64,000 bases of DNA from Telmatospirillum sp. J64-1 (GTDB taxonomy: Bacteria > Pseudomonadota > Alphaproteobacteria > Rhodospirillales > Magnetospirillaceae), in NCBI RefSeq assembly GCF_006980715.1, contig NZ_SBHN01000011.1, positions 62,001 to 126,000 of the forward strand, given 5' to 3'. The translations under genes were made by a program, and so were the position numbers. How positions within the stretch are numbered: the first letter of the stretch is position 1; every line of letters starts with the position of its first letter. Of the stretch, positions 18,212-27,690 are shown in pieces. The notes under the pieces were generated by a model. It had not been told where the DNA came from and searched no databases. It worked only from the letters and a program-made list of their open reading frames with translations.

Positions 18212-18799
18212 ATGAAACAGGGCAAGCTGTTGATGCTGGTCGGCGACTACGCCGAGGATTACGAGACCATGGTGCCGTTCCAGGCCCTGCAGATGCTGGG
18301 CTACACGGTCCATGCCGTCTGTCCGGGCCGGAAGGCGGGCGATATCGTCCGCACAGCCATCCATGATTTCGAAGGCGACCAGACCTATTCCGAGAAGCGC
18401 GGCCATAATTTCGCGCTGAATGCCGACTTCGCCGCTATCCGGCCCGAGGATTATGACGGGCTGGTGATTCCCGGCGGGCGGGCGCCGGAATATCTGCGCC
18501 TGGACGAAGGCGTGCTCGAGATCGTGCGCCACTTCGCCAATGCCGGCAAGCCGATCGCGGCCGTCTGCCATGGCGCGCAGATCCTGACGGCGGCCGATGT
18601 CATCCGCGGGCGGCGCATCTCCGCCTATCCGGCCTGCGCGCCGGAAGTCCGCGCCGCCGGAGCCGAATATGCCGAGGTGGCGCTGACCGAGGCGGTCACC
18701 GACGGCCCCTTCGTCACCGCCCCGGCCTGGCCCGCCCATCCGGCCTGGCTGGCGCAGTTCGTCGAGGTGCTGTCCGCGAAGGTGCAGCAGGCGGCCTAA
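18212..18799 (+). CDS. DJ-1/PfpI family protein
   Basis: A 195-residue protein with the nucleophile elbow [10 protein letters not shown] (Cys near 119) and the conserved Glu region [15 protein letters not shown] (Glu near 15-18), as in the PfpI/YhbO group. Members act as glyoxalase/deglycase-like or protease-like stress proteins; the precise reaction here is unknown. The later PAWPAHPAW segment carries the His partner typical of the subgroup. It is divergent from the SDR gene, which may share regulation. Confidence 0.88.
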   Translation: MKQGKLLMLVGDYAEDYETMVPFQALQMLGYTVHAVCPGRKAGDIVRTAIHDFEGDQTYSEKRGHNFALNADFAAIRPEDYDGLVIPGGRAPEYLRLDEGVLEIVRHFANAGKPIAAVCHGAQILTAADVIRGRRISAYPACAPEVRAAGAEYAEVALTEAVTDGPFVTAPAWPAHPAWLAQFVEVLSAKVQQAA

Positions 18800-18890
18800 T
18801 ACTTCCGCCAGCATCCCGAGTGTGGGGCTGGCCGACCGGCCGGAGCTGTTCTATGCTCTTGGCCTCGACCAGCCCAGCGGGAGAAGATGG

Positions 18891-19205
18891 ATGTGCCGTC
18901 TTTATGCGAGCACCCCGGCGCGGGATTACGAAAGAATCACGCGGTCCGTTCGGTTGAACAGCTGTGTCACCAGCATCAGGCTCGAACGGCGTTTCTGGCA
19001 GACGCTCGAGGAACTGGCCCGCGAGGAGGAATTATCCCTCGGCCAGTTCCTGTCGCGGCTGCATGACGAAGTGCTGCTGGAACGGGGGGAAGTGGGCAAT
19101 TTCGCCTCGCTTCTGCGTGTCGTCTGCCTGACCTTCCTGACCAGCCGGGCCGCCGTGAAGTTGCAAGGCGATTCCGTGCGGCCCGATATTCGGATTCCTT
19201 CCTGA
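18891..19205 (+). CDS. Ribbon-helix-helix domain protein (PF13467 type)
   Basis: A 104-residue protein matching the alphaproteobacterial ribbon-helix-helix family: MCRLYASTPARDYERITRSV, then RLNSCVTSIRLERRFWQTLE, then LSLGQFLSRLHDEV. The strand TSIRLE and the two helices form the DNA-binding fold. An upstream GTG is possible, but the ATG at 18891 has GGGAGAAG upstream and fits family starts. It lies just before msrP, separated by 36 bases, and may be co-transcribed. Confidence 0.8.
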   Translation: MCRLYASTPARDYERITRSVRLNSCVTSIRLERRFWQTLEELAREEELSLGQFLSRLHDEVLLERGEVGNFASLLRVVCLTFLTSRAAVKLQGDSVRPDIRIPS

Positions 19206-19241
19206 CCCTTATATAAAGGTGGAGAGGGAAGGAGAGAGGCC

Positions 19242-20173
<932 letters not shown>

Positions 20174-20183
<10 letters not shown>

Positions 20184-20794
20184 GGTCTTTCAAGCCGCTG
20201 GTCTTCACGCTGTGCCTGTTGCCCCTGGTCTGGCTGCTGTGGAAGTGGACGGGGGTATTGGGCCTGACCGGTGGCGGCGGCCTGGGCGCCAATCCGATCG
20301 AGGCGACCAACCGTTTCCTGGGCGATTGGGCCCTGCGTTTCCTGCTGATCGGCTTGGCCGTGACGCCGCTGCGCCTGCTGACGGGGCAGGCGCGGGTGAT
20401 GCGCTATCGCCGCATGCTGGGCCTTTTCGCCTTTTTCTATGCCGGCCTGCATCTGGCGTCCTATGTGGTGCTTGACCAGTTCTTCGACTGGGCGGAGATC
20501 TGGGCCGATATCAGCGAGCGTCTTTACATCACGCTGGGCATGGCGGCTTTCCTGCTGCTTCTGCCCCTGGCGCTGACGTCCAGCGCGGGCATGATCAAGC
20601 GGCTGGGCGCGGCGCGGTGGAAACGGCTGCATCTGCTGGTCTATCCGGCGGCCGTGCTGGCCGTGATCCACTATTTCCTGATGATCAAGGCCGATTACAC
20701 CCAGCCCCTGCTGTATGCCTGCATCCTGGCCCTGCTCTTTGGCCTGCGTGGCATTGGGAGGGGGCACCATGCCAGAGGGAGAGGGCATCCCTGA
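20174..20794 (+). CDS. msrQ: MsrQ, haem-binding membrane partner of MsrP
   Basis: A 206-residue membrane protein (formerly YedZ) with about six helices that passes electrons to MsrP. Haem-ligand histidines sit in [11 protein letters not shown] and in the pair [20 protein letters not shown]. The early [20 protein letters not shown] segment is typical. The start is a GTG at 20174 inside the msrP 3' end. The C-terminal tail (HHARGRGHP) is unusual but short. Confidence 0.94.
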
Positions 20795-20862
20795 CCACTG
20801 GACGGCTGGTATAGACGCCTGGCTTTTTGGCGCGTCCGCCCCTGCATGTTATGGTCCCTCCA

Positions 20863-20888
20863 CAAAAAAACAGCGCCCTTCAGGGCGC
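20863..20888 (-). terminator. Hairpin with T-run on the minus strand, in the leader of the next gene
   Basis: GCGCCC (20873-20878) and GGGCGC (20883-20888) pair around TTCA. On the minus strand the stem is followed by seven T, the shape of an intrinsic terminator. It lies 17 bases before the 20905 start codon, so on the plus strand it also forms a leader hairpin just upstream of the ribosome-binding site. Confidence 0.6.
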
Positions 20889-20904
20889 GTCAGGAGGGAA
20901 TGCC

Positions 20905-21126
20905 ATGACTCACCAACACAAGATCAGGAACATCACGCATCTGCATCTGAAGACCACGGAAATCGATCGGCATATGCAGATGATGAACCGTCTCAAGGAA
21001 TTGCTGGTCGCCGAGGGGCTCTTGTCGGAAAAGGCCGGGCCCTTGGAAACCCGGAAGGCGGTGATCCGCTGGATGGATATGCTGGCCGATGCCCAGCGGG
21101 AGGGAAGGGCGCGGCGGTCCGCATAA
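20905..21126 (+). CDS. Small helical protein of unknown function
   Basis: A 73-residue product beginning MTHQHKIRNITHLHLKTTEI. It is His-rich at the N-terminus, then helical (MQMMNRLKELLVAEGLL, TRKAVIRWMDMLADAQREG), with a basic C-terminus. It is soluble and without a signal. AGGAGG precedes the ATG at 20905. It is convergent with the small lipoprotein gene. No family is recognised. Confidence 0.65.
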   Translation: MTHQHKIRNITHLHLKTTEIDRHMQMMNRLKELLVAEGLLSEKAGPLETRKAVIRWMDMLADAQREGRARRSA

Positions 21127-21160
21127 GGGACCGCCGCAACGGGGCTGACTGCTGCGCCTG

Positions 21161-21367
21161 TTACTGGCCGCCAGCCGGGGGCGTGGCGGGGTCCGGCTGA
21201 TCGGCGGTGCCGCTGCCGGCACCGGTGCCGGGAGCCATGCCTTCCTGGGTGGTGCCGGTCGGCTGGTCCGCGGGCTGATCGGCCTGCTGGCCACCGGTGT
21301 CCTCGCCGCAAGCTGCCAGACCCAGGGGCAGAAGAATCGCGGACGCCAGAAGAAGTCCTTTACGCAT
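21161..21367 (-). CDS. Small lipoprotein with Gln/Pro/Thr-rich tail
   Basis: A 68-residue precursor with a signal peptide (LLLASAILLPLGLAAC) and lipobox LAAC, Cys near residue 20. The mature part is low complexity (Gly, Gln, Asp, Pro, Thr) with no domain. GGAGGA lies before the ATG at 21367. It is probably an envelope lipoprotein; no function is suggested. Confidence 0.65.
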   Translation of the reverse strand: MRKGLLLASAILLPLGLAACGEDTGGQQADQPADQPTGTTQEGMAPGTGAGSGTADQPDPATPPAGGQ

Positions 21368-21542
21368 ATCTCGTCCTCCATCGGTTGCTTGCGCCAGTAA
21401 AATGGCTTGACTTGGCACAGGAACGCCGCTGCGACGCGAAAAGTTCCATTGATGTCGGATTGCGACGCTTCTAAGCCTTTCTTGCTTGGTCCCTGTCCGA
21501 TCGCATAATCTGGACGGATAGGGACGAGAGAGGACCAACAGG

Positions 21543-22019
21543 ATGCGCGCCGTCATCAGCTTGGCATTGGTTCTGGTCATGGCTGCTTCCGCGGCACAGG
21601 CACAGGGCAAGCCCAGGGGCTGCCTGACCAGGACCGAAGCAATTGCCGAGCGGGAAGTCCGGCATGGCCTGCGCCTGCGCGAAATGTCCGCCCGCTGCGA
21701 TGCAGCGCGCTGGACCACCGGCGCGCAGGACAAATGGCTGCAGATCAACGAAACCTTCGGCCCGCGCTTCCTGGCGCAGACCCAGCGCCGCCAGCGGGCG
21801 CTGGAGCGAGAATATCCGCGCCAGCCGCCCCAGGCCTCCGTCGCCGCCTGGGATGGGCGCATCGTCACCGTCTTCCGCAGCCGTCCCGTTACTCCCGCCA
21901 GCTGCGACAGCATCGACAAGATGCTCGACGAGGTGCTGGCGCGCGGCTGGAACTCCTTCCGCCGTCAGGCGGAAAAAGCGCGGGACGAGATCAGCGGGGA
22001 TTATCTGATCTGCCGATGA
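21543..22019 (+). CDS. Exported protein with four cysteines
   Basis: A 158-residue precursor with a signal peptide (VISLALVLVMAASAAQA, cleavage before QGK). The mature region has four Cys (GCLTR, ARCDA, ASCDS, LICR), which suits two disulfides in the periplasm. The middle is Arg/Gln-rich and helical. No family is recognised. It is flanked by the minus-strand lipoprotein and phasin genes, and no operon is evident. Confidence 0.65.
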   Translation: MRAVISLALVLVMAASAAQAQGKPRGCLTRTEAIAEREVRHGLRLREMSARCDAARWTTGAQDKWLQINETFGPRFLAQTQRRQRALEREYPRQPPQASVAAWDGRIVTVFRSRPVTPASCDSIDKMLDEVLARGWNSFRRQAEKARDEISGDYLICR

Positions 22020-22144
22020 AAGGGGCGATGCGGGCATGCGGACAGGGCCGGCGCCGGGGGTCGCGCCGACCCTGTCTGGCTCGGGCCGCCTGATGCGGCC
22101 GTCGCTGGCAAGGCAGCGGAGTCCGGTGAAGAACTCCGTGCCGG

Positions 22145-22789
22145 TCAGTTGTCGCCGCGCCCCGCCCGCTGTTGAATGGGCTGGACGGCGTCGTTGGTCA
22201 TGCGGCTGGACAATTGCAGCAGCTTGGCACTTTCCTGCAGCAGGTCGTCCACGCTTTCCTTCATGAAGTCCTGCTGGAGGGAAAGCATGTCCTCGACACT
22301 GCGGCATTCCATGAGCTCGTTGGCGCGCTTCAGGGATTTGCGCATGCTCTCTTGCGAGAACTGCATCATTTCCATGCTGATTTCCTGGAATCCCTTGGCG
22401 AGGCGGGCACTGGACTGGATCAGGGCTTCCATGTCGCCGCGTGAAAAACGGGCCATGTCGCTATAGCCGTTATTGGCCATGGCCAGCATGTTGCGGAACT
22501 GGTCGCTCTGCGAACGCCCGAGATCGGCCATCTGCTGCATGCCGCGCTGGCCGGCTTCGCTGGCCTTCTTGGCGGTCTCGGCGCTTTCGTCCATCATCTT
22601 CTTGCCGGACTCGGCAGCTTCTTCGCTCACCTTCTTGCCGGTCTCGGTGGCCTCTTCGCTCACCTTCTTGCCCGTTTCACCGGCTTCGCCAGCCATCTTC
22701 TTGCCGGTTTCAGCCGTTTCATTGGCGGCCTGTTGGCCCTTCTGAACCGCCTTGTCGTTCTGGTTCTGCGCCTTCTCGTCCTTTGCCAT
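22145..22789 (-). CDS. Phasin-like protein with 11-residue repeats
   Basis: A 214-residue acidic/basic helical protein. The C-terminal 120 residues resemble the phasin_2 domain: SDQFRNMLAMANNGY, SMEMMQFSQESMRKSLKRAN and SLQQDFMKESVDDLLQES. Phasins coat polyhydroxyalkanoate granules. The N-terminal third carries five tandem 11-residue repeats of the form ETGKKVSEEAT. GGAAGGGA precedes the ATG at 22789. No PHA synthesis gene is in the window. Phasin is the best match; the repeats alone would also suit a stress-type (LEA-like) protein. Confidence 0.75.
   Translation of the reverse strand: MAKDEKAQNQNDKAVQKGQQAANETAETGKKMAGEAGETGKKVSEEATETGKKVSEEAAESGKKMMDESAETAKKASEAGQRGMQQMADLGRSQSDQFRNMLAMANNGYSDMARFSRGDMEALIQSSARLAKGFQEISMEMMQFSQESMRKSLKRANELMECRSVEDMLSLQQDFMKESVDDLLQESAKLLQLSSRMTNDAVQPIQQRAGRGDN
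22547..22711 (-). repeat. Five tandem 33-base units coding 11-residue repeats
   Basis: Residues 27-81 of the phasin-like protein consist of five 11-residue units: ETGKKMAGEAG, ETGKKVSEEAT, ETGKKVSEEAA, ESGKKMMDESA and ETAKKASEAGQ. The conserved TGKK is followed by an acidic end. Units two and three are nearly identical, suggesting recent duplication. Confidence 0.85.
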
Positions 22790-23147
22790 CTGTCCCTTCC
22801 TTCTGCTCAACCGGTAAAGGGGGCTTCCTTGGACCAAAGCTCCCGGCCATTTCTTGACGTGGCATTTTCGTGTCTCGGAGTTAACGCGCCCGGTCGCCGG
22901 CAAGTTCCGCAATGCAAGAGAACCGGGGCGGGGCGGAAGAGGGATAAGGGGGGTAAAAGTCTATCCCCAAGGGAGGGCCAGCGTATGTCATTCGCCTTGG
23001 AATGACGGGCAAGGCTGGTCAAGCCGGATGTGGCGTGAGACAAAGAAAGGACCCGTCGCCAAAGACGGGAGGGAGGAAAACGAGCCTGCGGAGGCCGCGT
23101 CCGGAAGGGGGCGGCACGGATCGGGCCAAGAAATATTGAGGTTTCAC

Positions 23148-23651
23148 GTGTCCAGCTTCACCTTACTCAGCGGAAAGTCCCGTGCGCCGCGAACTGGCGA
23201 GCAGGCCAGGGCGCGGGTCAAGTGGTTCAATACCGACAAGGGATTCGGCTTCGTGGCGCCGATCGGTGGTGACGGCGATGCCTTCATTCACCTGTCGGCC
23301 TTGCAGCGGATCGGGCTGAGCAGTCTGCCCGAGGGCGTCGAGATCCTCTGCGAGATCGGTCAAGGGCCGAAAGGCGCCCAAGTGCTCCAGATCATCGAAA
23401 TCGACAGCACCACACTGCCGCCGCCGGTCCCGCAGCCCGAGGGGCCGTCCCTGTTCGGCAATGTCAAATGGTTCGCCAGTGCCAAGGGCTTCGGCTTCAT
23501 CAGCGCCGATGACGGCGGCAAGGACGTCTTCATCCACAAGACCGTCCTGCGCCGCTGCGGCCTGGGAGGCCTGGGCGAGGGGCAGCGGGTGCAGGTCGTC
23601 ACCGCGCCGACGGAACGGGGCCGCGAAGCCACCTGGATCGCGCCGGTCTGA
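23148..23651 (+). CDS. Double cold-shock domain protein
   Basis: A 167-residue protein with two cold-shock domains. CSD1 (about 20-86) has RVKWFNTDKGFGFVAP and DAFIHLSAL. CSD2 (about 100-167) has NVKWFASAKGFGFIS and DVFIHKTVL. Both keep the RNP1 KGFGF and RNP2 VFIH nucleic-acid-binding motifs. A Pro-rich linker (LPPPVPQPEG) separates them. The start is a GTG at 23148 with GAGG six bases upstream; longer frames upstream lack homology. It probably binds RNA or single-stranded DNA. A bidirectional terminator follows. Confidence 0.9.
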   Translation: MSSFTLLSGKSRAPRTGEQARARVKWFNTDKGFGFVAPIGGDGDAFIHLSALQRIGLSSLPEGVEILCEIGQGPKGAQVLQIIEIDSTTLPPPVPQPEGPSLFGNVKWFASAKGFGFISADDGGKDVFIHKTVLRRCGLGGLGEGQRVQVVTAPTERGREATWIAPV

Positions 23652-23667
23652 GCGGGGGAGCCCCAAC

Positions 23668-23702
23668 AAAAAACGCCGGGAGGTTCCCCTCCCGGCGTTT
23701 TG
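23668..23702 (+). terminator. Bidirectional terminator
   Basis: CGCCGGGAGG (23674-23683) and CCTCCCGGCG (23688-23697) pair around TTCC, with A6 before and T4 after. It serves the cold-shock gene and the convergent small membrane protein. Confidence 0.92.
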
Positions 23703-23728
23703 CATTTCCGGAAAAACCGGACGGACCG

Positions 23729-23938
23729 TCAGTCGTCGTTGGCGACGCAGAGGACCGCGATGATGGCCAGCATCACGAAGGTCATGATCAGCGCGAAGTA
23801 GAACATGAAGTTCATGAAGCCGAAGCCTTCCCAGCCATTCACGTAGTGCAGATGGTGGCTGGCATAGGTAACCAGGTACACGACCAGGCCGACGAGCGCG
23901 ATACCGATGGTACCGAAAGTCTTCAGGACAACGGACAT
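23729..23938 (-). CDS. Small two-helix membrane protein
   Basis: A 69-residue product with two transmembrane helices: about 8-25 (IGIALVGLVVYLVTYASH) and about 46-65 (FYFALIMTFVMLAIIAVLCV). They are joined by HHLHYVNGWEGFGFMN and end in NDD. GGAGG is placed well before the ATG at 23938. No family is recognised. It is transcribed away from the glucan cluster, with a gap of about 270 bases before glgE. Confidence 0.7.
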   Translation of the reverse strand: MSVVLKTFGTIGIALVGLVVYLVTYASHHLHYVNGWEGFGFMNFMFYFALIMTFVMLAIIAVLCVANDD

Positions 23939-24211
23939 GCTGAGCCTCCAAAAAGCATCACGGGAGCCGTCGGCCGCCCGTAGTAGAACCGTCATGGCGT
24001 CTAATACCTCATGCGTAGGGGGTTTGTCCACATTCTCTGGCGGGGAATTCTCAGGGGCGGTTTCGCTTCTTGCTCCGGGCAGGGGTTGAAACATGGCCCA
24101 TCTGCGAAAAATCTAGCTGTACCGATAGGTTATCGGGCCGTCAGCGCCGCGCGCCGAAGAAGGTGCGCGCGGTGCAAGAGAGAGGTCCGCGACACGAAAT
24201 GGGAGGTTGGC

Positions 24212-27200
24212 GTGGAGGGAGGACCCCGGATCTATGACCTTTTCCCGCTGCTGGTGGGAAAGGTCGAGGATTGGCGCGAGCATCTGCCGCGCATTGCCGC
24301 CATGGGATTCGATTGGGTCTACATCAATCCGTTCCACTATCCCGGCTTCTCGGGCAGCCTTTATGCGGTGAAGGATTATTATCGCCTCCATCCCTTGATG
24401 GGCGGAGGAGACGATCCCGCCCGCGCCCTGGCCGATTTCACCCATGCGGCCCGCGACAACGGGCTGAAGGTGATGATGGATCTGGTGGTCAATCACACCG
24501 CCAAGGACGCCCTGCTGGTCGAGGAGCATCCCGATTGGTACAAGCGCCGCGCCGACGGCTCGATCCTGTCGCCCGGCGCCGTCGATCCCAATGATCCCAC
24601 CATCTTCACCGAATGGGGCGATCTGGCGGAAATCGATTACGACAGCCGGGAAAAGCGCCCCGAATTGGTGGATTACTGGGCCGAGGTGGCGCGTCATCAT
24701 GCCGGATTGGGCTTTTCCGGCTTCCGCTGCGACGCCGCTTATAAGGTTCCCGCCGAGGTCTGGTCGGGCATCATCAAGGCGGCGCGGGAGGTCCGTCCCG
24801 ATGCCGTCTTCGCCGCCGAGACCCTGGGCTGCCGCATCGAGGAAACCGAGGCCCTGGCGGCGGCGGGCTTCGATTACCTGTTCAACAGCTCGAAATGGTG
24901 GAACTTCCGCGAGCCCTGGCTGCTGGAACAGTATGAGCGGTCGCGCCGCATCGCTCCCTCCATCGCTTTTCCCGAAAGCCACGATACCCGCCGCCTCGCC
25001 AATGAAATTCCGCCGGGCGAGGATGTCGAAGGGCATTACCGCCTGCGCGCCCTGTTCGCGGCATTCTTCTCGGCCGGCTGGATGATGCCCATCGGCTATG
25101 AATTCGGCTTCCGGCGCGATCTGCATGTGGTCGAGACGAGGCCCGAGCATTGGGAGAAGCCGTCCTTCGACCTGCAAGGTTTCGTCACCGCCGTCAATGC
25201 CATGAAGGCGGCCATTCCGGCCCTGAACCAGGAAGGGCCAATGGAGGACCTGACGGGGCTGCACGGCCCGGTGCGGCTGATCCTGCGCAGCAGCGAGGAC
25301 GGGACGAGCCGGGTTCTGGCGGCGATCAATCCCGATCCCCGTCACAGCCAATCGGTCGATCTGGCGGGACTGCTCAAGCGTTCCGGCCTGTCCCTGGGCG
25401 CTTTCGAGGATGCCACGCCGGGCCGGGCAGGCGGGCCGCTGCCCGCGCGCCTGACGCTCAAGCCGCTGGAGATGCGCGTGCTGCGCCATCCCCCGGCGCG
25501 CCGCGACCGCTCCCTCCCCGACGAGGGCAAGGGCATGTTCCAAGAGGGCGGCGCGATGGCCATGGACGACAGTGCCTCGGCACAGGGGGAACAAAGCGCT
25601 CTGCCCCCGGACTTGCCCGCCACCCGTTCGCAGGCCGTGTTGATCGAGGGCGTCTGGCCGGAACTCGACGATGGCCGCTTCCCGGTCAAGCGCGAGGTGG
25701 GCGACATGCTGGAGGTCTCGGCCGACATCTACAAGGACGGTCACGACCGGATTGCCGCCGTGGTGCTGTACAAGGAGAAAGGCACCGCCCGCTGGCATGA
25801 AGTGCCCATGCGCTTTCTCGACAACGACCGCTGGGTCGGCCGCTTCAAGCTGGAACGCAACACCCGCTATCTCTACACCATTGAAGCCTGGGCCGACCGT
25901 TTCGGTTCCTGGCGTTCCGAAGTGGCGAAGAAGCGCGAGGCCGGGCAGATCGTTTCGGTCGAATTGCTGGAAGGGCGCGCCATGGTCGAAGCCGCCATCG
26001 AACGGTGCGAGCCCGAGGATGCCGAGCGCCTGCGCCGGGTGCTTCACGACTTCGATGCCGCCGAGTCCGACGAAGACCGCTACCATCTGCTGGAATCGGT
26101 CATGGTCCACCAGATCATGAACCGTTATCCCGACCGTTCGCGCGCGGTGCGTTATGATCGCGTCCTGGAGGTCATCGTCGACCGGGTGCAGGCCCGTTTC
26201 GCCGCCTGGTACGAGATGTTCCACCGTTCCCAGGGCAAGGACCCGAACCGGGCGGCCACCTTCCGGGAATGCGAGGAACGCCTGCCCGACATCGCCGCCA
26301 TGGGCTTCGACGTGGTCTATCTGCTGCCCATCCATCCCATCGGCAAGGTCCATCGCAAGGGGCCGAACAATACCCTGACGCCCAGTCCCAACGATCCCGG
26401 CAGCCCCTATGCCATCGGCTCGGACGAGGGCGGGCACAAGGCGGTCCATCCTGATTACGGCACCATCGAGGATTTCCGCCATTTCGTCGGGCGATGCCAT
26501 GAACTGGGTATGGAGGTCGCACTGGATTTCGCCATCCAATGCGCCCCGGACCATCCCTATATCCGTGAACATCCGGAATGGTTCGAGTTCCGTCCCGACG
26601 GGACCATCAAATATGCCGAGAACCCGCCGAAGAAGTACCAGGACATCGTCAATGTGAACTTCTACGGCGAGGGAGCCGCGACCCTTTGGCAGGAATGGCT
26701 GGACGTGGTGCTGTATTGGGTGGACCAGGGCGTGAAGATCTTCCGGGTGGACAATCCCCACACCAAGCCCGTGCCGTTCTGGGAATGGCTGATCGGCAAG
26801 GTGCAGGAGAAGCATCCCGACGTGATCTTCCTCTCCGAGGCCTTCACCAAGCCGAAGATGATGAAGATGCTGGCCAAGGTGGGATTCACGCAGTCCTATA
26901 CCTATTTCACTTGGCGCAACTTCAAGAACGAGCTGATCGAATACATGACGGAACTGGCCCAGTCGGAGCAGAAGGAATATTTCCGTCCCAACTTCTTCCC
27001 GACCACGCCCGACATCCTGCCGCCTTTCCTTCAGACGGGCGGGCGTCCGGCCTTCCGCATCCGCTTCATCCTGGCCGCCACCCTGTCCTCGGTCTACGGC
27101 ATCTATAACGGATACGAGCTGTGCGAGAACGCGGCCATTCCGGGCAAGGAGGAATACCTCAATTCCGAGAAATACGAATACAAGGTCTGGGACTGGGACC

Positions 27201-27592
27201 GCCCGGGCAACATCAAGGACGAGATCCGCAAGGTCAACCTGATCCGGCGCGACAATCCGGCGCTGCACGAGTTCGAGAATACCCGTTTCTACCAAGCCGA
27301 CGACGACAACATCCTGTTCTACGGCAAGATGACCCATGACCGCTCGAACATGATCTTCGTGGCGGTCAATCTCGATCCGTTCGACCCCCATGAAGCGGTG
27401 CTGCATTTCCCGCTCGAGGAAATGGGCGTGCCGCCGGGTGAGACCTTCGAGGTCGAGGAATTGCTGACCGGCCGCCGCCATCTCTGGCGCGGCGAGCGGC
27501 ATCGCATCCGTCTCGACCCCGAAGAGAATCCGGCGGTGCTCTTCCGCATCACCGTCTGGAATTCGGTGGATTACCGGACGCCATGTTTCTGA
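24212..27592 (+). CDS. glgE: GlgE maltosyltransferase with an extra N-terminal GH13 domain
   Basis: An 1126-residue fusion. Residues 1 to about 420 are a GH13 amylase-like domain with its own triad: Asp in GFRCDAAYK (about 174), Glu in FAAETLG (about 203) and Asp in PESHDT (about 258). After an unstructured linker (about 430-470) comes GlgE proper: the DUF3416 N-domain (RSQAVLIEGVWPELDDGRFP), then the catalytic barrel with Asp in FRVDNPHTKPV (about 847), Glu in FLSEAFTKP (about 876) and Asp in PTTPDILP (about 934). GlgE adds maltose from maltose-1-phosphate to glucan. The start is a GTG at 24212 with GGGAGG upstream. It heads the cluster, before TreS-maltokinase. The N-terminal domain's activity is unknown. 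Confidence 0.92.
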   Translation: MEGGPRIYDLFPLLVGKVEDWREHLPRIAAMGFDWVYINPFHYPGFSGSLYAVKDYYRLHPLMGGGDDPARALADFTHAARDNGLKVMMDLVVNHTAKDALLVEEHPDWYKRRADGSILSPGAVDPNDPTIFTEWGDLAEIDYDSREKRPELVDYWAEVARHHAGLGFSGFRCDAAYKVPAEVWSGIIKAAREVRPDAVFAAETLGCRIEETEALAAAGFDYLFNSSKWWNFREPWLLEQYERSRRIAPSIAFPESHDTRRLANEIPPGEDVEGHYRLRALFAAFFSAGWMMPIGYEFGFRRDLHVVETRPEHWEKPSFDLQGFVTAVNAMKAAIPALNQEGPMEDLTGLHGPVRLILRSSEDGTSRVLAAINPDPRHSQSVDLAGLLKRSGLSLGAFEDATPGRAGGPLPARLTLKPLEMRVLRHPPARRDRSLPDEGKGMFQEGGAMAMDDSASAQGEQSALPPDLPATRSQAVLIEGVWPELDDGRFPVKREVGDMLEVSADIYKDGHDRIAAVVLYKEKGTARWHEVPMRFLDNDRWVGRFKLERNTRYLYTIEAWADRFGSWRSEVAKKREAGQIVSVELLEGRAMVEAAIERCEPEDAERLRRVLHDFDAAESDEDRYHLLESVMVHQIMNRYPDRSRAVRYDRVLEVIVDRVQARFAAWYEMFHRSQGKDPNRAATFRECEERLPDIAAMGFDVVYLLPIHPIGKVHRKGPNNTLTPSPNDPGSPYAIGSDEGGHKAVHPDYGTIEDFRHFVGRCHELGMEVALDFAIQCAPDHPYIREHPEWFEFRPDGTIKYAENPPKKYQDIVNVNFYGEGAATLWQEWLDVVLYWVDQGVKIFRVDNPHTKPVPFWEWLIGKVQEKHPDVIFLSEAFTKPKMMKMLAKVGFTQSYTYFTWRNFKNELIEYMTELAQSEQKEYFRPNFFPTTPDILPPFLQTGGRPAFRIRFILAATLSSVYGIYNGYELCENAAIPGKEEYLNSEKYEYKVWDWDRPGNIKDEIRKVNLIRRDNPALHEFENTRFYQADDDNILFYGKMTHDRSNMIFVAVNLDPFDPHEAVLHFPLEEMGVPPGETFEVEELLTGRRHLWRGERHRIRLDPEENPAVLFRITVWNSVDYRTPCF

Positions 27593-27690
27593 GTTGAGAA
27601 TTCAGCAGGCGGGGGCGCGGCCGTGCCTCCGCCCTATTTCACACAGGGCCGCCAGGCCCGGTATCTATTCACCTCGAAGAAAGTGCAGCC

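Noticed and set aside
24113-27502. Very long open frame on the minus strand opposite glgE
   Set aside because: It mirrors the codon pattern of the high-GC plus-strand gene, has no recognisable domain and a strange Gly/Val/His-rich composition. The plus strand encodes clear GH13 motifs over the same bases. The same holds opposite treS, glgB, glgX, malQ and glgP.
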